Shown piece after piece: positions 7,252-13,523 of a stretch of DNA of 22,326 bases (position 1 is its first letter; each line of letters opens with the position of its first letter). The stretch comes from Gemmatimonadota bacterium (GTDB lineage: Bacteria > Gemmatimonadota > Gemmatimonadetes > Gemmatimonadales > GWC2-71-9): NCBI GenBank assembly GCA_003220855.1, contig QHTP01000168.1:1-22326 (forward strand), in the 5' to 3' direction. A program made the translations under genes and the position numbers. Below the pieces are notes generated by a model. It searched no databases. It was given only the letters and a program-made list of their open reading frames with translations, and was not told the origin of the DNA.

Positions 7252-8204
7252 CAGACTACCGCGAGGCGGACTTTTCGCGCCTGAAGACAGTTCCCATCGC
7301 GCAGCGCCCGAACAAACTCGACCCATCGCTCCTCGCCCAATCACCCGGCGCCGACCGGAGCTTCGCCGCCTTTTGGGACTCGCTCCCGAACGTGCTCGCC
7401 GCCAAGGACGCGCGCGACGTCGCGCGGCTGGTGGCCGACGCCGCCGGCCGCCGCGGCGTGGTCGTGATGCTGGGCGGCCACGTGATCAAGGTCGGCCTCG
7501 GCCCGCTGCTCGCGGCCCTCGTGCGACGCGGCGTGATCACCCACCTCGCACTGAACGGCAGCGCGGCGATCCACGACTTCGAGCTCGCCGCCTACGGCGG
7601 GACGAGCGAAGACGTGGCCGCGGGGTTGGCCGACGGCACCTTCGGGATGGTGGAGGAAACGGGACGCGAAATGAACGCCGCCATCGCGGAGGGCGCGCGC
7701 GCGGGCCGGGGAATGGGCGAGGCGCTGGTAGAGGCGCTGCGGCACCGCGCCGGGCTCGCCGCACCCGACGCGTCGCTGCTGCTCGCCGCCGCAGAGCGCG
7801 GCGTTCCCGTGACCGTGCACGCGGCGGTGGGCGCCGACATCATCCACCAGCACCCCACGGCCGACGGCGCCGCCCTCGGCGCCACCAGCCACCGCGACTT
7901 CAAGCGGCTCGCGGCCTCGTTGCCGGCACTGCACGACGGCGGTGTGGTGCTGAATCTCGGGAGCGCCGTCGTGATGCCCGAGGTGTTTCTCAAGGCGCTC
8001 ACCGTGGCGCGCAATCTGAACGGGGGAAAGCCGACCGGGTTCACGGCGTGCGACTGCGACATGCAGCGCCACTACCGCCCGCGGATGAACGTGGTCGAAC
8101 GCCCCACGCTCGCCGGTGGCCGGGGGGTCCAGCTCACCGGTCACCACGAGATACTGATCCCGCTGCTCGCGTGGGCGGTGATGCGCGAGCTGGACGCCCG
8201 TTAG
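7248..8204 (+). CDS. Deoxyhypusine-synthase-like family protein
   Basis: The product is 318 residues from ATG 7248 (ATGA overlap with the previous gene). The overall order of segments resembles deoxyhypusine synthase, which binds NAD and spermidine. A Gly-rich stretch VVVMLGGHVIKVGLGPLL is followed by LVRRGVITHLALNGSAAIHDFELA, GVPVTVHAAVGADIIHQHP, GVVLNLGSAVVMPEVFLKAL and a C-terminal HHEILIPLLAWAVMREL. In true deoxyhypusine synthases a catalytic Lys lies shortly before that last segment (in EAVSWGKIR of the human enzyme). Here the corresponding stretch, ERPTLAGGRGVQ, has no Lys. Bacteria lack eIF5A, so the substrate is unknown; a polyamine-related or another NAD-dependent activity is possible. 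The family call comes from memory of the pattern and is moderate. Confidence 0.6.
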   Translation: MTDYREADFSRLKTVPIAQRPNKLDPSLLAQSPGADRSFAAFWDSLPNVLAAKDARDVARLVADAAGRRGVVVMLGGHVIKVGLGPLLAALVRRGVITHLALNGSAAIHDFELAAYGGTSEDVAAGLADGTFGMVEETGREMNAAIAEGARAGRGMGEALVEALRHRAGLAAPDASLLLAAAERGVPVTVHAAVGADIIHQHPTADGAALGATSHRDFKRLAASLPALHDGGVVLNLGSAVVMPEVFLKALTVARNLNGGKPTGFTACDCDMQRHYRPRMNVVERPTLAGGRGVQLTGHHEILIPLLAWAVMRELDAR

Positions 8205-8423
8205 CTACGCGTCGGCCGGACGGCCCTTGATCATGTCGCGGAGCTTGTCCGCCGTAGTGGGGCTGACGAGCCGGAGCACGAAGTAGAGAATGAAGCCGAT
8301 GGCGGCGAGCTTCAGGATCCACAACGCGATCCCGAAGAAGCCCGCGAGCAGCCCGAAGAAGATGTTGAGGGCGACGAACGCGAGCGCGGCGAAGATGGCG
8401 AAACCGAGAATGCTGCGGAACAT
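8205..8423 (-). CDS. Small two-helix membrane protein, function unknown
   Basis: The product is 72 residues from ATG 8423 on the minus strand. The start is supported by GGAGG 8 nt upstream. Two hydrophobic helices span about residues 5-28 (ILGFAIFAALAFVALNIFFG) and 30-53 (FFGIALWILKLAAIGFILYF). A short charged tail follows (SPTTADKLRDMIKGRPADA). Its stop codon abuts the stop of the convergent deoxyhypusine-synthase-like gene (8204/8205). A TAGATTG promoter-like element lies about 45 nt upstream of the start. No function can be read from the sequence. Confidence 0.7.
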   Translation of the reverse strand: MFRSILGFAIFAALAFVALNIFFGLLAGFFGIALWILKLAAIGFILYFVLRLVSPTTADKLRDMIKGRPADA

Positions 8424-8431
8424 GGGGTCAA

Positions 8432-8436
8432 CCTCC
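8432..8436 (-). promoter_or_regulatory. Shine-Dalgarno of the small membrane protein
   Basis: GGAGG on the minus strand, 8 nt before ATG 8423. Unlike several neighbours, this gene has a clear leader with a ribosome site. Confidence 0.6.
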
Positions 8437-8467
8437 GTGGAGCCCCGACGCGAGGGCCGTACGACGC

Positions 8468-8473
8468 AATCTA
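8468..8473 (-). promoter_or_regulatory. Putative -10 element (TAGATT) upstream of the small membrane protein
   Basis: On the minus strand the sequence reads GCTAGATTGCG, the same TAGATTG seen 8 nt before the starts at 5716 and 19274. Here it lies 44 nt before the start codon and gives a leader of roughly 38 nt that contains the GGAGG. I see no convincing -35. Confidence 0.4.
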
Positions 8474-8501
8474 GCAGCCGGTTTCACGCCGGCGCCAGCG
8501 C

Positions 8502-9614
8502 GTGAGCACCGCGGACGTGGCCATCATCGGCGGCGGGGCCATCGGGGCCGCCTGCGCCCGGGCGGCGGCCCTGCGAGGCCTCGCGGTCGCCATTTTCGAG
8601 CCCGGTCCCGACCCGGCCGCGGCGTCCCCCGCCTCGGCCGGTATGCTCGCCCCCCAAATCGAGCCCGCCGACGACGCGTTGGTCGCCCTGTCGGTGCGGG
8701 CGCGCGACCTGTACGAGCCCCTCGCCCCCGCGCTCCTCGAGACGACCGGCATCGACATCGGCTTCTGGCGGTCCGGGATCGCCGCGGTCGCTTTCGACGA
8801 GCCCGGGGCCGCCCGCCTCAAGGAGGAGGTCGCCCGGCAGCGCCAGGCGGCGCTCCGGTGCGACTGGCTGGAAGCGGACGAGGTGCGCGAGCGCTGGCCC
8901 GGCGCCGCCCCCGAGTGCCTCGGTGCCCTGTTCGCACCGGAGGACGGTGCGCTCGATCCCCAAGGTCTCGCCCGCGCCTGCCTTGCCGACGCCCGCCGCC
9001 TCGGCGCCGCGCTGCGCACCGAGCCAGTGGAGTCGATCCAGGTGGCGCAGGGCCGGATCACCGGCGTGGTCGCGGGGGGAGGCACGACCCGCGTGGAGCA
9101 CGCCGTGCTCGCGGCGGGCGTCTGGTCTCCGCGCATCCACGGGCTCCCCCGCGCCCTGCCCATCGAGCCGCTGCGTGGTCAGATGGCAGCCACCGCCTGG
9201 CCCGACGGCTGTCCTCCTTCCATTCTCTACCACGACCAGGGGTACGTCCTCGCACGCGCCGGCGCCGCGCTGCTGGGCAGTACGATGGAGCGCGCCGGCT
9301 ACGACGCCCACGTTACGAACGAGGGGCTCGCCCAGGTGTTCCGGGGCGCCGTGCGCCTGCTTCCTGCGTTGCTCGCGCAACCCGTGCAACGCGTCTGGGC
9401 CGGGCTCCGGCCCTCCACTCCCGACGGCCGGCCGATCCTGGGGCCCGACCCGGATGTGGAGCGCTTGTGGTACGCCACCGGGCACGGCCGGTCCGGCATC
9501 CTGCTCGCGGCACTCACGGGCGAGATCATCGCGGACCTGCTCACCAACGGTGCCACCGACGTCGAGATCGGGCCCCTCGGCGTCGGCCGCTTCAATCAGG
9601 CCCCCAGCCCCTAG
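8502..9614 (+). CDS. thiO: FAD-dependent amino-acid oxidase, ThiO/glycine oxidase-like (DAO family)
   Basis: The product is 370 residues from GTG 8502. It begins with a dinucleotide-binding motif, VAIIGGGAIGAACA (residues 6-19). An acidic residue follows at the end of the second strand (AIFEPG), as usual for FAD. Next come SAGMLAPQIE (typical of ThiO), a substrate domain with LDPQGLARACL, LAAGVWSP, EPLRGQM, and the C-terminal FAD motif GLRPSTPDGRPILG with YATGHGRSGILLA. ThiO oxidises glycine to the imine for the thiamine thiazole ring; the wider family includes sarcosine and D-amino-acid oxidases. No other thiamine gene is visible, so the exact substrate is not certain. The stop codon lies inside a four-unit heptamer array (9599-9626), which also encodes the last residues (APSP). 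Confidence 0.83.
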   Translation: MSTADVAIIGGGAIGAACARAAALRGLAVAIFEPGPDPAAASPASAGMLAPQIEPADDALVALSVRARDLYEPLAPALLETTGIDIGFWRSGIAAVAFDEPGAARLKEEVARQRQAALRCDWLEADEVRERWPGAAPECLGALFAPEDGALDPQGLARACLADARRLGAALRTEPVESIQVAQGRITGVVAGGGTTRVEHAVLAAGVWSPRIHGLPRALPIEPLRGQMAATAWPDGCPPSILYHDQGYVLARAGAALLGSTMERAGYDAHVTNEGLAQVFRGAVRLLPALLAQPVQRVWAGLRPSTPDGRPILGPDPDVERLWYATGHGRSGILLAALTGEIIADLLTNGATDVEIGPLGVGRFNQAPSP

Positions 9615-9626
9615 CCCCTGGCCCCC
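9599..9626 (+). repeat. Four-unit heptamer array spanning the thiO stop codon
   Basis: Units are GGCCCCC (9599-9605), AGCCCCT (9606-9612), AGCCCCT (9613-9619) and GGCCCCC (9620-9626). The TAG stop (9612-9614) is formed at a unit junction. It is a single arm with no inverted partner, and ends one base before the next ATG (9628). Confidence 0.75.
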
Positions 9627-9627
9627 G

Positions 9628-10635
9628 ATGTATCGCACCTGCGCCTTCTGTAACGGGAGGCTCGATGGTGACGGCGGCCCCACGGACCTCGGGGTGGGAC
9701 GGCGCCTCGCGTTCGACGAGTGGAAGGGGCGGCTGTGGGTGATCTGTCCCAGGTGCTCGCGCTGGAACCTGGCGCCGCTCGACGACCGCCTGGAGCGGAT
9801 CGAGGCCCTGGCGCGGGCGGCGGGCGAAGGCCGCGTGGCTGCCGCCACCGACCAGGTCGCCCTCATCCGCTGGCGCGGCTACGATCTGGTCCGCGTCGGC
9901 AAGCCCCGGCGCCTCGAGCTCGCCACGTGGCGCTATGGCGAACGCCTGCGGGCGCGGCGTCAGCAGCAGCTCAAGATCGTCGTGCCCATGACGATCGCGG
10001 CGCTCGGGCTCGCCGTGGCGGTCAATGTCGCGGCGGGCGGCTCCGTGGGCGTGTTCGTGTGGAACATGCCGCGGCTCGTGAAGGGGATCTACGTTGGAAT
10101 GGTCGGGTGGCGGAAGGTCGCGCTGGTCGACCCGCCGATCTGCGAGCGCTGCGGCAGCGTGATGCTGTTGCGCGCACGGCAGCTCGAGCGCGCGCGCGTC
10201 ACCACGACGGCGCGCGAGGAGCTAGCGCTGCTCCTGACCTGTCCCAGCTGCGGCGCCGAGGGAGCGATGCTGACGGGCGGCGACGCGCAGTTTGCGCTGC
10301 GGCGCGGTCTCACCTACCTCAACCTCGCGCGCGGCGGCCGGCAGCGCGCCGAAGACGCCGCCCGCCTGGTTGAAGGCGCGGGCGGCCCGCATCAGCTGAT
10401 CCACGACGTGGCGCGCCGCGAGCTCACCTTGCGGAGCCTCGCCCCGGAGCGACGCCTCGCCCTCGAGATTGCGGTCGACGAGCGTGCCGAGGTGGAGGAG
10501 CTGGAGCGGCAGTGGAAGGAGGCCGACGAGATCGCCGAGATCGCCGACGGCATGCTCAGCGCGGATCCGGGAGTCGACGAGGAGCTGCGCCGGCTGAGGG
10601 AGCGCCTCGACCGACAGAAAGATCGGCCCGCCTGA
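9628..10635 (+). CDS. Zinc-ribbon protein with one hydrophobic segment, function unknown
   Basis: The product is 335 residues from ATG 9628, 13 nt after the thiO stop. Two Cys4 sites are visible. The first is CAFC (Cys5, Cys8) with CPRC (Cys40, Cys43), and the second is CERC (Cys172, Cys175) with CPSC (Cys205, Cys208). A hydrophobic segment lies at about residues 117-137 (VVPMTIAALGLAVAVNVAAG). The C-terminal third is charged and helical, probably coiled coil, with RAEVEELERQWKEADEIAE and a final Arg/Asp-rich helix. The paired CxxC sites suggest two structural zinc ribbons on either side of a membrane segment. I recognise no family or enzyme activity. It precedes the lipA promoter region by a short gap. 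Confidence 0.75.
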   Translation: MYRTCAFCNGRLDGDGGPTDLGVGRRLAFDEWKGRLWVICPRCSRWNLAPLDDRLERIEALARAAGEGRVAAATDQVALIRWRGYDLVRVGKPRRLELATWRYGERLRARRQQQLKIVVPMTIAALGLAVAVNVAAGGSVGVFVWNMPRLVKGIYVGMVGWRKVALVDPPICERCGSVMLLRARQLERARVTTTAREELALLLTCPSCGAEGAMLTGGDAQFALRRGLTYLNLARGGRQRAEDAARLVEGAGGPHQLIHDVARRELTLRSLAPERRLALEIAVDERAEVEELERQWKEADEIAEIADGMLSADPGVDEELRRLRERLDRQKDRPA

Positions 10636-10653
10636 TGAGAAGATGACGTCAAA

Positions 10654-10669
10654 TCAACCGTGCGGTTGA
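10654..10669. promoter_or_regulatory. 16-bp perfect palindrome upstream of lipA (possible operator)
   Basis: TCAACCG and CGGTTGA flank a 2-bp centre (TG), a perfect 7-bp inverted repeat in a locally AT-richer stretch. It lies 19 nt after the previous stop and about 40 nt upstream of the putative lipA -10. It is too short and lacks a U-run for a good terminator, so an operator for the lipoate/PDH cluster is the more natural reading. The regulator is unknown. Confidence 0.4.
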
Positions 10670-10709
10670 GATTATACGGGCGCGGCTACCAGACCCCCAT
10701 CGAACTCGC

Positions 10710-10715
10710 TATTTT
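10710..10715 (+). promoter_or_regulatory. Putative -10 element (TATTTT) of the lipA-pdh operon
   Basis: TATTTT lies 10 nt before ATG 10726, in one of the few AT-rich patches of the window. There is no Shine-Dalgarno between it and the start, consistent with a leaderless or very short-leader transcript. Confidence 0.45.
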
Positions 10716-10725
10716 GAGCCTAGTT

Positions 10726-11532
10726 ATGGCCACCCCTCCCCTCGTGATGCGCGACCACGCGCTCCATACGGTGTGCGAGGAGGCCCACTGCCCCAACATC
10801 GGTGAGTGCTGGGAGCACCGCGCCGCCACGTTCATGATCCTGGGCGATGTGTGCACGCGCAACTGTGCGTACTGCGCGGTCGCGCACGGCACGCCCGCCG
10901 CCCTGGACGAGGACGAGCCGATCCGGCTTGCCACCGCGGTCGAGCGCATGGGACTGCGGCATGTCGTGATCACTTCTGTCGACCGCGACGATCTGCCGAA
11001 CGGCGGCGCCGAAATCTTCGCCGCCGCGATCGCCGAGATCCGGCGGCGCACGCCGGACACGTCGGTCGAGGTGCTGATCCCCGATTTCAAAGGGAGCGAG
11101 CAGGCGCTGCGCATCGTCGTCCAAGCCCACCCCGACATTCTCAATCATAATTTGGAGACGATCGACCGGCTGTATCGCCTCGCGCGGCCGGGAGGCCGTT
11201 ACGTCCGGGCGCTGGAGCTGCTCGCTCGGGCCAAGCGGCTCGATCCCAGCATGCTCACGAAGTCCGGCATCATGTGCGGCCTGGGTGAGGAGTGGGACGA
11301 GCTGCTCGGGGCGATGCGCGACGTGCGGGCGCAGGGCGTGGACATCCTGACCCTGGGCCAATACCTGCGGCCCTCGAGCGACCACCTCACGATCGCCCGC
11401 TACTACGCCCCCGACGAATTCGCCGAGCTGCGCCAGCTCGGCCTCGAGATGGGGTATCGCCACGTGGAGGCAGGTCCCCTGGTCCGCTCGAGCTACCACG
11501 CGTGGGAGCAGGTGGAGCGGGCGACCGCGTAA
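10726..11532 (+). CDS. lipA: Lipoyl synthase (radical SAM)
   Basis: The product is 268 residues from ATG 10726. LipA inserts two sulfur atoms into octanoyl groups on lipoyl domains, here most likely that of PdhC. The auxiliary-cluster motif CEEAHCPNIGEC (Cys17, Cys22, Cys28) is present. So are the radical SAM motif CTRNCAYC (Cys43, Cys47, Cys50) and the C-terminal RSSY with Ser255 in the position that ligates the auxiliary cluster. Other family signatures are VITSVDRDDLPNGG, NHNLETIDRLY, KSGIMCGLGE and LTLGQYLRPS. The start is debatable. GTG 10660 would add 22 residues, but those codons contain the palindrome and promoter-like elements and do not look like a LipA N-terminus. With ATG 10726 the N-terminus is shorter than in most LipA (usually about 290-320 residues). 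The stop overlaps the pdhA start (TAATG). Confidence 0.95.
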   Translation: MATPPLVMRDHALHTVCEEAHCPNIGECWEHRAATFMILGDVCTRNCAYCAVAHGTPAALDEDEPIRLATAVERMGLRHVVITSVDRDDLPNGGAEIFAAAIAEIRRRTPDTSVEVLIPDFKGSEQALRIVVQAHPDILNHNLETIDRLYRLARPGGRYVRALELLARAKRLDPSMLTKSGIMCGLGEEWDELLGAMRDVRAQGVDILTLGQYLRPSSDHLTIARYYAPDEFAELRQLGLEMGYRHVEAGPLVRSSYHAWEQVERATA

Positions 11533-12536
11533 TGGCCACCGCCACCGCTCGGACCGCGAACGCGAACGTGACCGCCCAGACGGAGCTGGAGCGGCGCATG
11601 CTGCGCCAGATGCTCCTGATCCGTCGGTTCGAGGAGAAGGCCGCCGAGGCGTACGCCCTCGGCAAGATCGGCGGGTTCTGCCATCTCTATATCGGGCAGG
11701 AGGCCGTCGCGGTCGGGTCGCTCGCGGTCCTGCGGGACGACGACTACGTGATCTCCTCGTACCGCGACCATGGTCAAGCCCTGGCACGGGGCGTGCCCGC
11801 CACCGCCGTGATGGCCGAGCTGTTCGGGAAGGCGACCGGCTGCTCCAAGGGCAAGGGCGGCTCCATGCATCTGTTCGACGCCGGGCGGCGGTTCCTGGGC
11901 GGCCACGGGATCGTCGGCGGGCACATCCCCCTCGCCGCGGGGATCGGGTTCGCGATCCGCTACAAGGGCGGCGACCAGGTCTGCATGTGTTACTTCGGCG
12001 AGGCGGCCGTCAACATCGGCGCCTTCCACGAAGCGCTCAACATGGCCTCCGTCTACAAGCTCCCTGTCATCTTCTGTTGTGAGAACAACCGCTACGGCAT
12101 GGGCACGGCGTTCGAGCGCGTGGCGGCGGTCACGGACGTGGTGGAGCACGCCTGCAGCTACGACATGGCGGCGGAGGTCGTGGACGGGATGGACGCGCTC
12201 GCCGTGTACGCAGCCACCGAGCGGGCCGCAGACCGGGCCCGGAACGGCGGCCACCCGACCCTGCTCGAGGTGCGCACCTACCGCTACATGGGGCATTCGA
12301 TGTCGGACCCGCTGCACGGCGTGTATCGCACCAAGGAGGAAGTCGAGGAGCAGCGCAAGCGCGACCCGATCTCGCAGCTCGCGCTGAAGCTGAAGGAAGC
12401 AGGGGCGCTCGATGACGCGGCACTCCAGGCCCTCGACGCCGAGGCGCGGGCCGAGACCGACGAGGCGGCGCGCTTCGCCGAGGAGAGCCCGGACCCCGAG
12501 CCTGACGAGCTGACCACCCACGTGCTCGCCGACTGA
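11532..12536 (+). CDS. pdhA: Pyruvate dehydrogenase E1 component, alpha subunit
   Basis: The product is 334 residues from ATG 11532 (1-bp overlap with lipA). With PdhB it forms the thiamine-diphosphate-dependent E1 that decarboxylates pyruvate and acetylates the lipoyl group of E2. Family signatures include MLLIRRFEEKAAEAYALGKIGGF, HLYIGQEAVAVG, the phosphorylation-loop region YRDHGQALARG, GKGGSMHLFD, GHGIVGGHIPLAAGIGFA, and FHEALNMASVYKLPVIF with CENNRYGMGT. The ThDP/Mg motif, usually GDGxxN, reads GEAAVN (Gly156-Asn161), so the metal-binding Asp position is Glu157. The gene context (pdhB, pdhC, lpd, lipA, lipB) points to pyruvate rather than branched-chain 2-oxo acids. Confidence 0.93.
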   Translation: MATATARTANANVTAQTELERRMLRQMLLIRRFEEKAAEAYALGKIGGFCHLYIGQEAVAVGSLAVLRDDDYVISSYRDHGQALARGVPATAVMAELFGKATGCSKGKGGSMHLFDAGRRFLGGHGIVGGHIPLAAGIGFAIRYKGGDQVCMCYFGEAAVNIGAFHEALNMASVYKLPVIFCCENNRYGMGTAFERVAAVTDVVEHACSYDMAAEVVDGMDALAVYAATERAADRARNGGHPTLLEVRTYRYMGHSMSDPLHGVYRTKEEVEEQRKRDPISQLALKLKEAGALDDAALQALDAEARAETDEAARFAEESPDPEPDELTTHVLAD

Positions 12537-13519
12537 TGGCCACGCTCACCTACCGCGACGCCCTGAACCAGGCGCTGCGCGAGGAGATGCAGCGCGACCC
12601 GAACGTCTTCCTGATGGGGGAAGAGGTCGGCGTCTATCAGGGCGCGTACAAGGTGAGTCGCGGTCTGCTCGAGGAGTTCGGGCCCAGGCGGATCGTGGAC
12701 ACCCCGATCGCCGAGCTCGGCTTCGCCGGGATCGGAGTGGGAGCGGCCATGGCGGGCTTGCGACCCGTGATCGAATTCATGACGTGGAACTTCGCCGTGC
12801 TCGCCCTCGACCAGATCGTCAACTCCGCCGCAAAGATTCTGTACGAGTCGGGCGGCCAGGTGCCCATCCCGATCGTGTTCCGGGGGCCGAACGGCGCGGC
12901 GCTGCAGCTCGCGGCCCAGCACTCGCAGGCGTGGGAGTCGTGGCTGTCACACATCCCCGGATTGAAGGTCGTCGCGCCCGCGACGCCGGCGGACGCCAAG
13001 GGGCTCCTCAAGTCCGCGATCCGCGACAACAACCCGGTGATCGTGCTCGAGGGAGAAATGCTGTACAACATCAAGGGGGAGGTGCCGGAGGGGGAGCACA
13101 TCGTACCGATCGGCCAAGCGGAGGTCAAGCGGCCGGGCCACGACGTCACGTTCATCTGTCACTCCAAGACCGTCACAGTCGCCCTCAAAGCGGCCGAGCA
13201 GCTGGCCGAACGCGAGGGCGCATCGGCCGAGGTGCTCGACCTGCGGTCGCTCCGCCCGCTCGACGAGGCGGCCATCCTCGAGTCGGTGGCGCGCACCAAC
13301 CGGGCGGTCGTGGTCGAGGAGGGGTGGCCGCACTGCGGCATCGGCGCCCAGGTGGTCGACGTGATCCAGCGAGACGCCTTCGACCAGCTCGACGCCCCGG
13401 TGCTGCGCGTCACCCAGGCCGACGTCCCCATGCCGTACAACAAGCAGCTCGAGCGCCTCGCGAAGCCGAGTCCCGAGCGCGTGGTTGCCGCCGCGCGCCG
13501 CGTGCTTTACCTCGACTGA
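12536..13519 (+). CDS. pdhB: Pyruvate dehydrogenase E1 component, beta subunit
   Basis: The product is 327 residues from ATG 12536, which shares one base with the pdhA stop (TGATG). This is the usual length for E1 beta. Signatures are LTYRDALNQALREEM, MGEEVGVYQGAYKVSRGL, RIVDTPIAELGFAGIGVGAAM, GLRPVIEFMTWNF, QHSQAWESWLSHIPGLKVV and PATPADAKGLLKSAI. The C-terminal transketolase-like domain shows VLDLRSLRPLDEAAI, VVVEEGWPHCGIGAQV and DVPMPYN. It completes the E1 heterotetramer active site with PdhA. The tight overlap suggests translational coupling for equal amounts of the two subunits. Confidence 0.95.
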   Translation: MATLTYRDALNQALREEMQRDPNVFLMGEEVGVYQGAYKVSRGLLEEFGPRRIVDTPIAELGFAGIGVGAAMAGLRPVIEFMTWNFAVLALDQIVNSAAKILYESGGQVPIPIVFRGPNGAALQLAAQHSQAWESWLSHIPGLKVVAPATPADAKGLLKSAIRDNNPVIVLEGEMLYNIKGEVPEGEHIVPIGQAEVKRPGHDVTFICHSKTVTVALKAAEQLAEREGASAEVLDLRSLRPLDEAAILESVARTNRAVVVEEGWPHCGIGAQVVDVIQRDAFDQLDAPVLRVTQADVPMPYNKQLERLAKPSPERVVAAARRVLYLD

Positions 13520-13523
13520 CCCC

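Noticed and set aside
10660..10725. Longer LipA from GTG 10660
   Set aside because: The added residues do not resemble the usual LipA N-terminus, and their codons hold the palindrome and the promoter-like hexamer. It remains possible but less likely.
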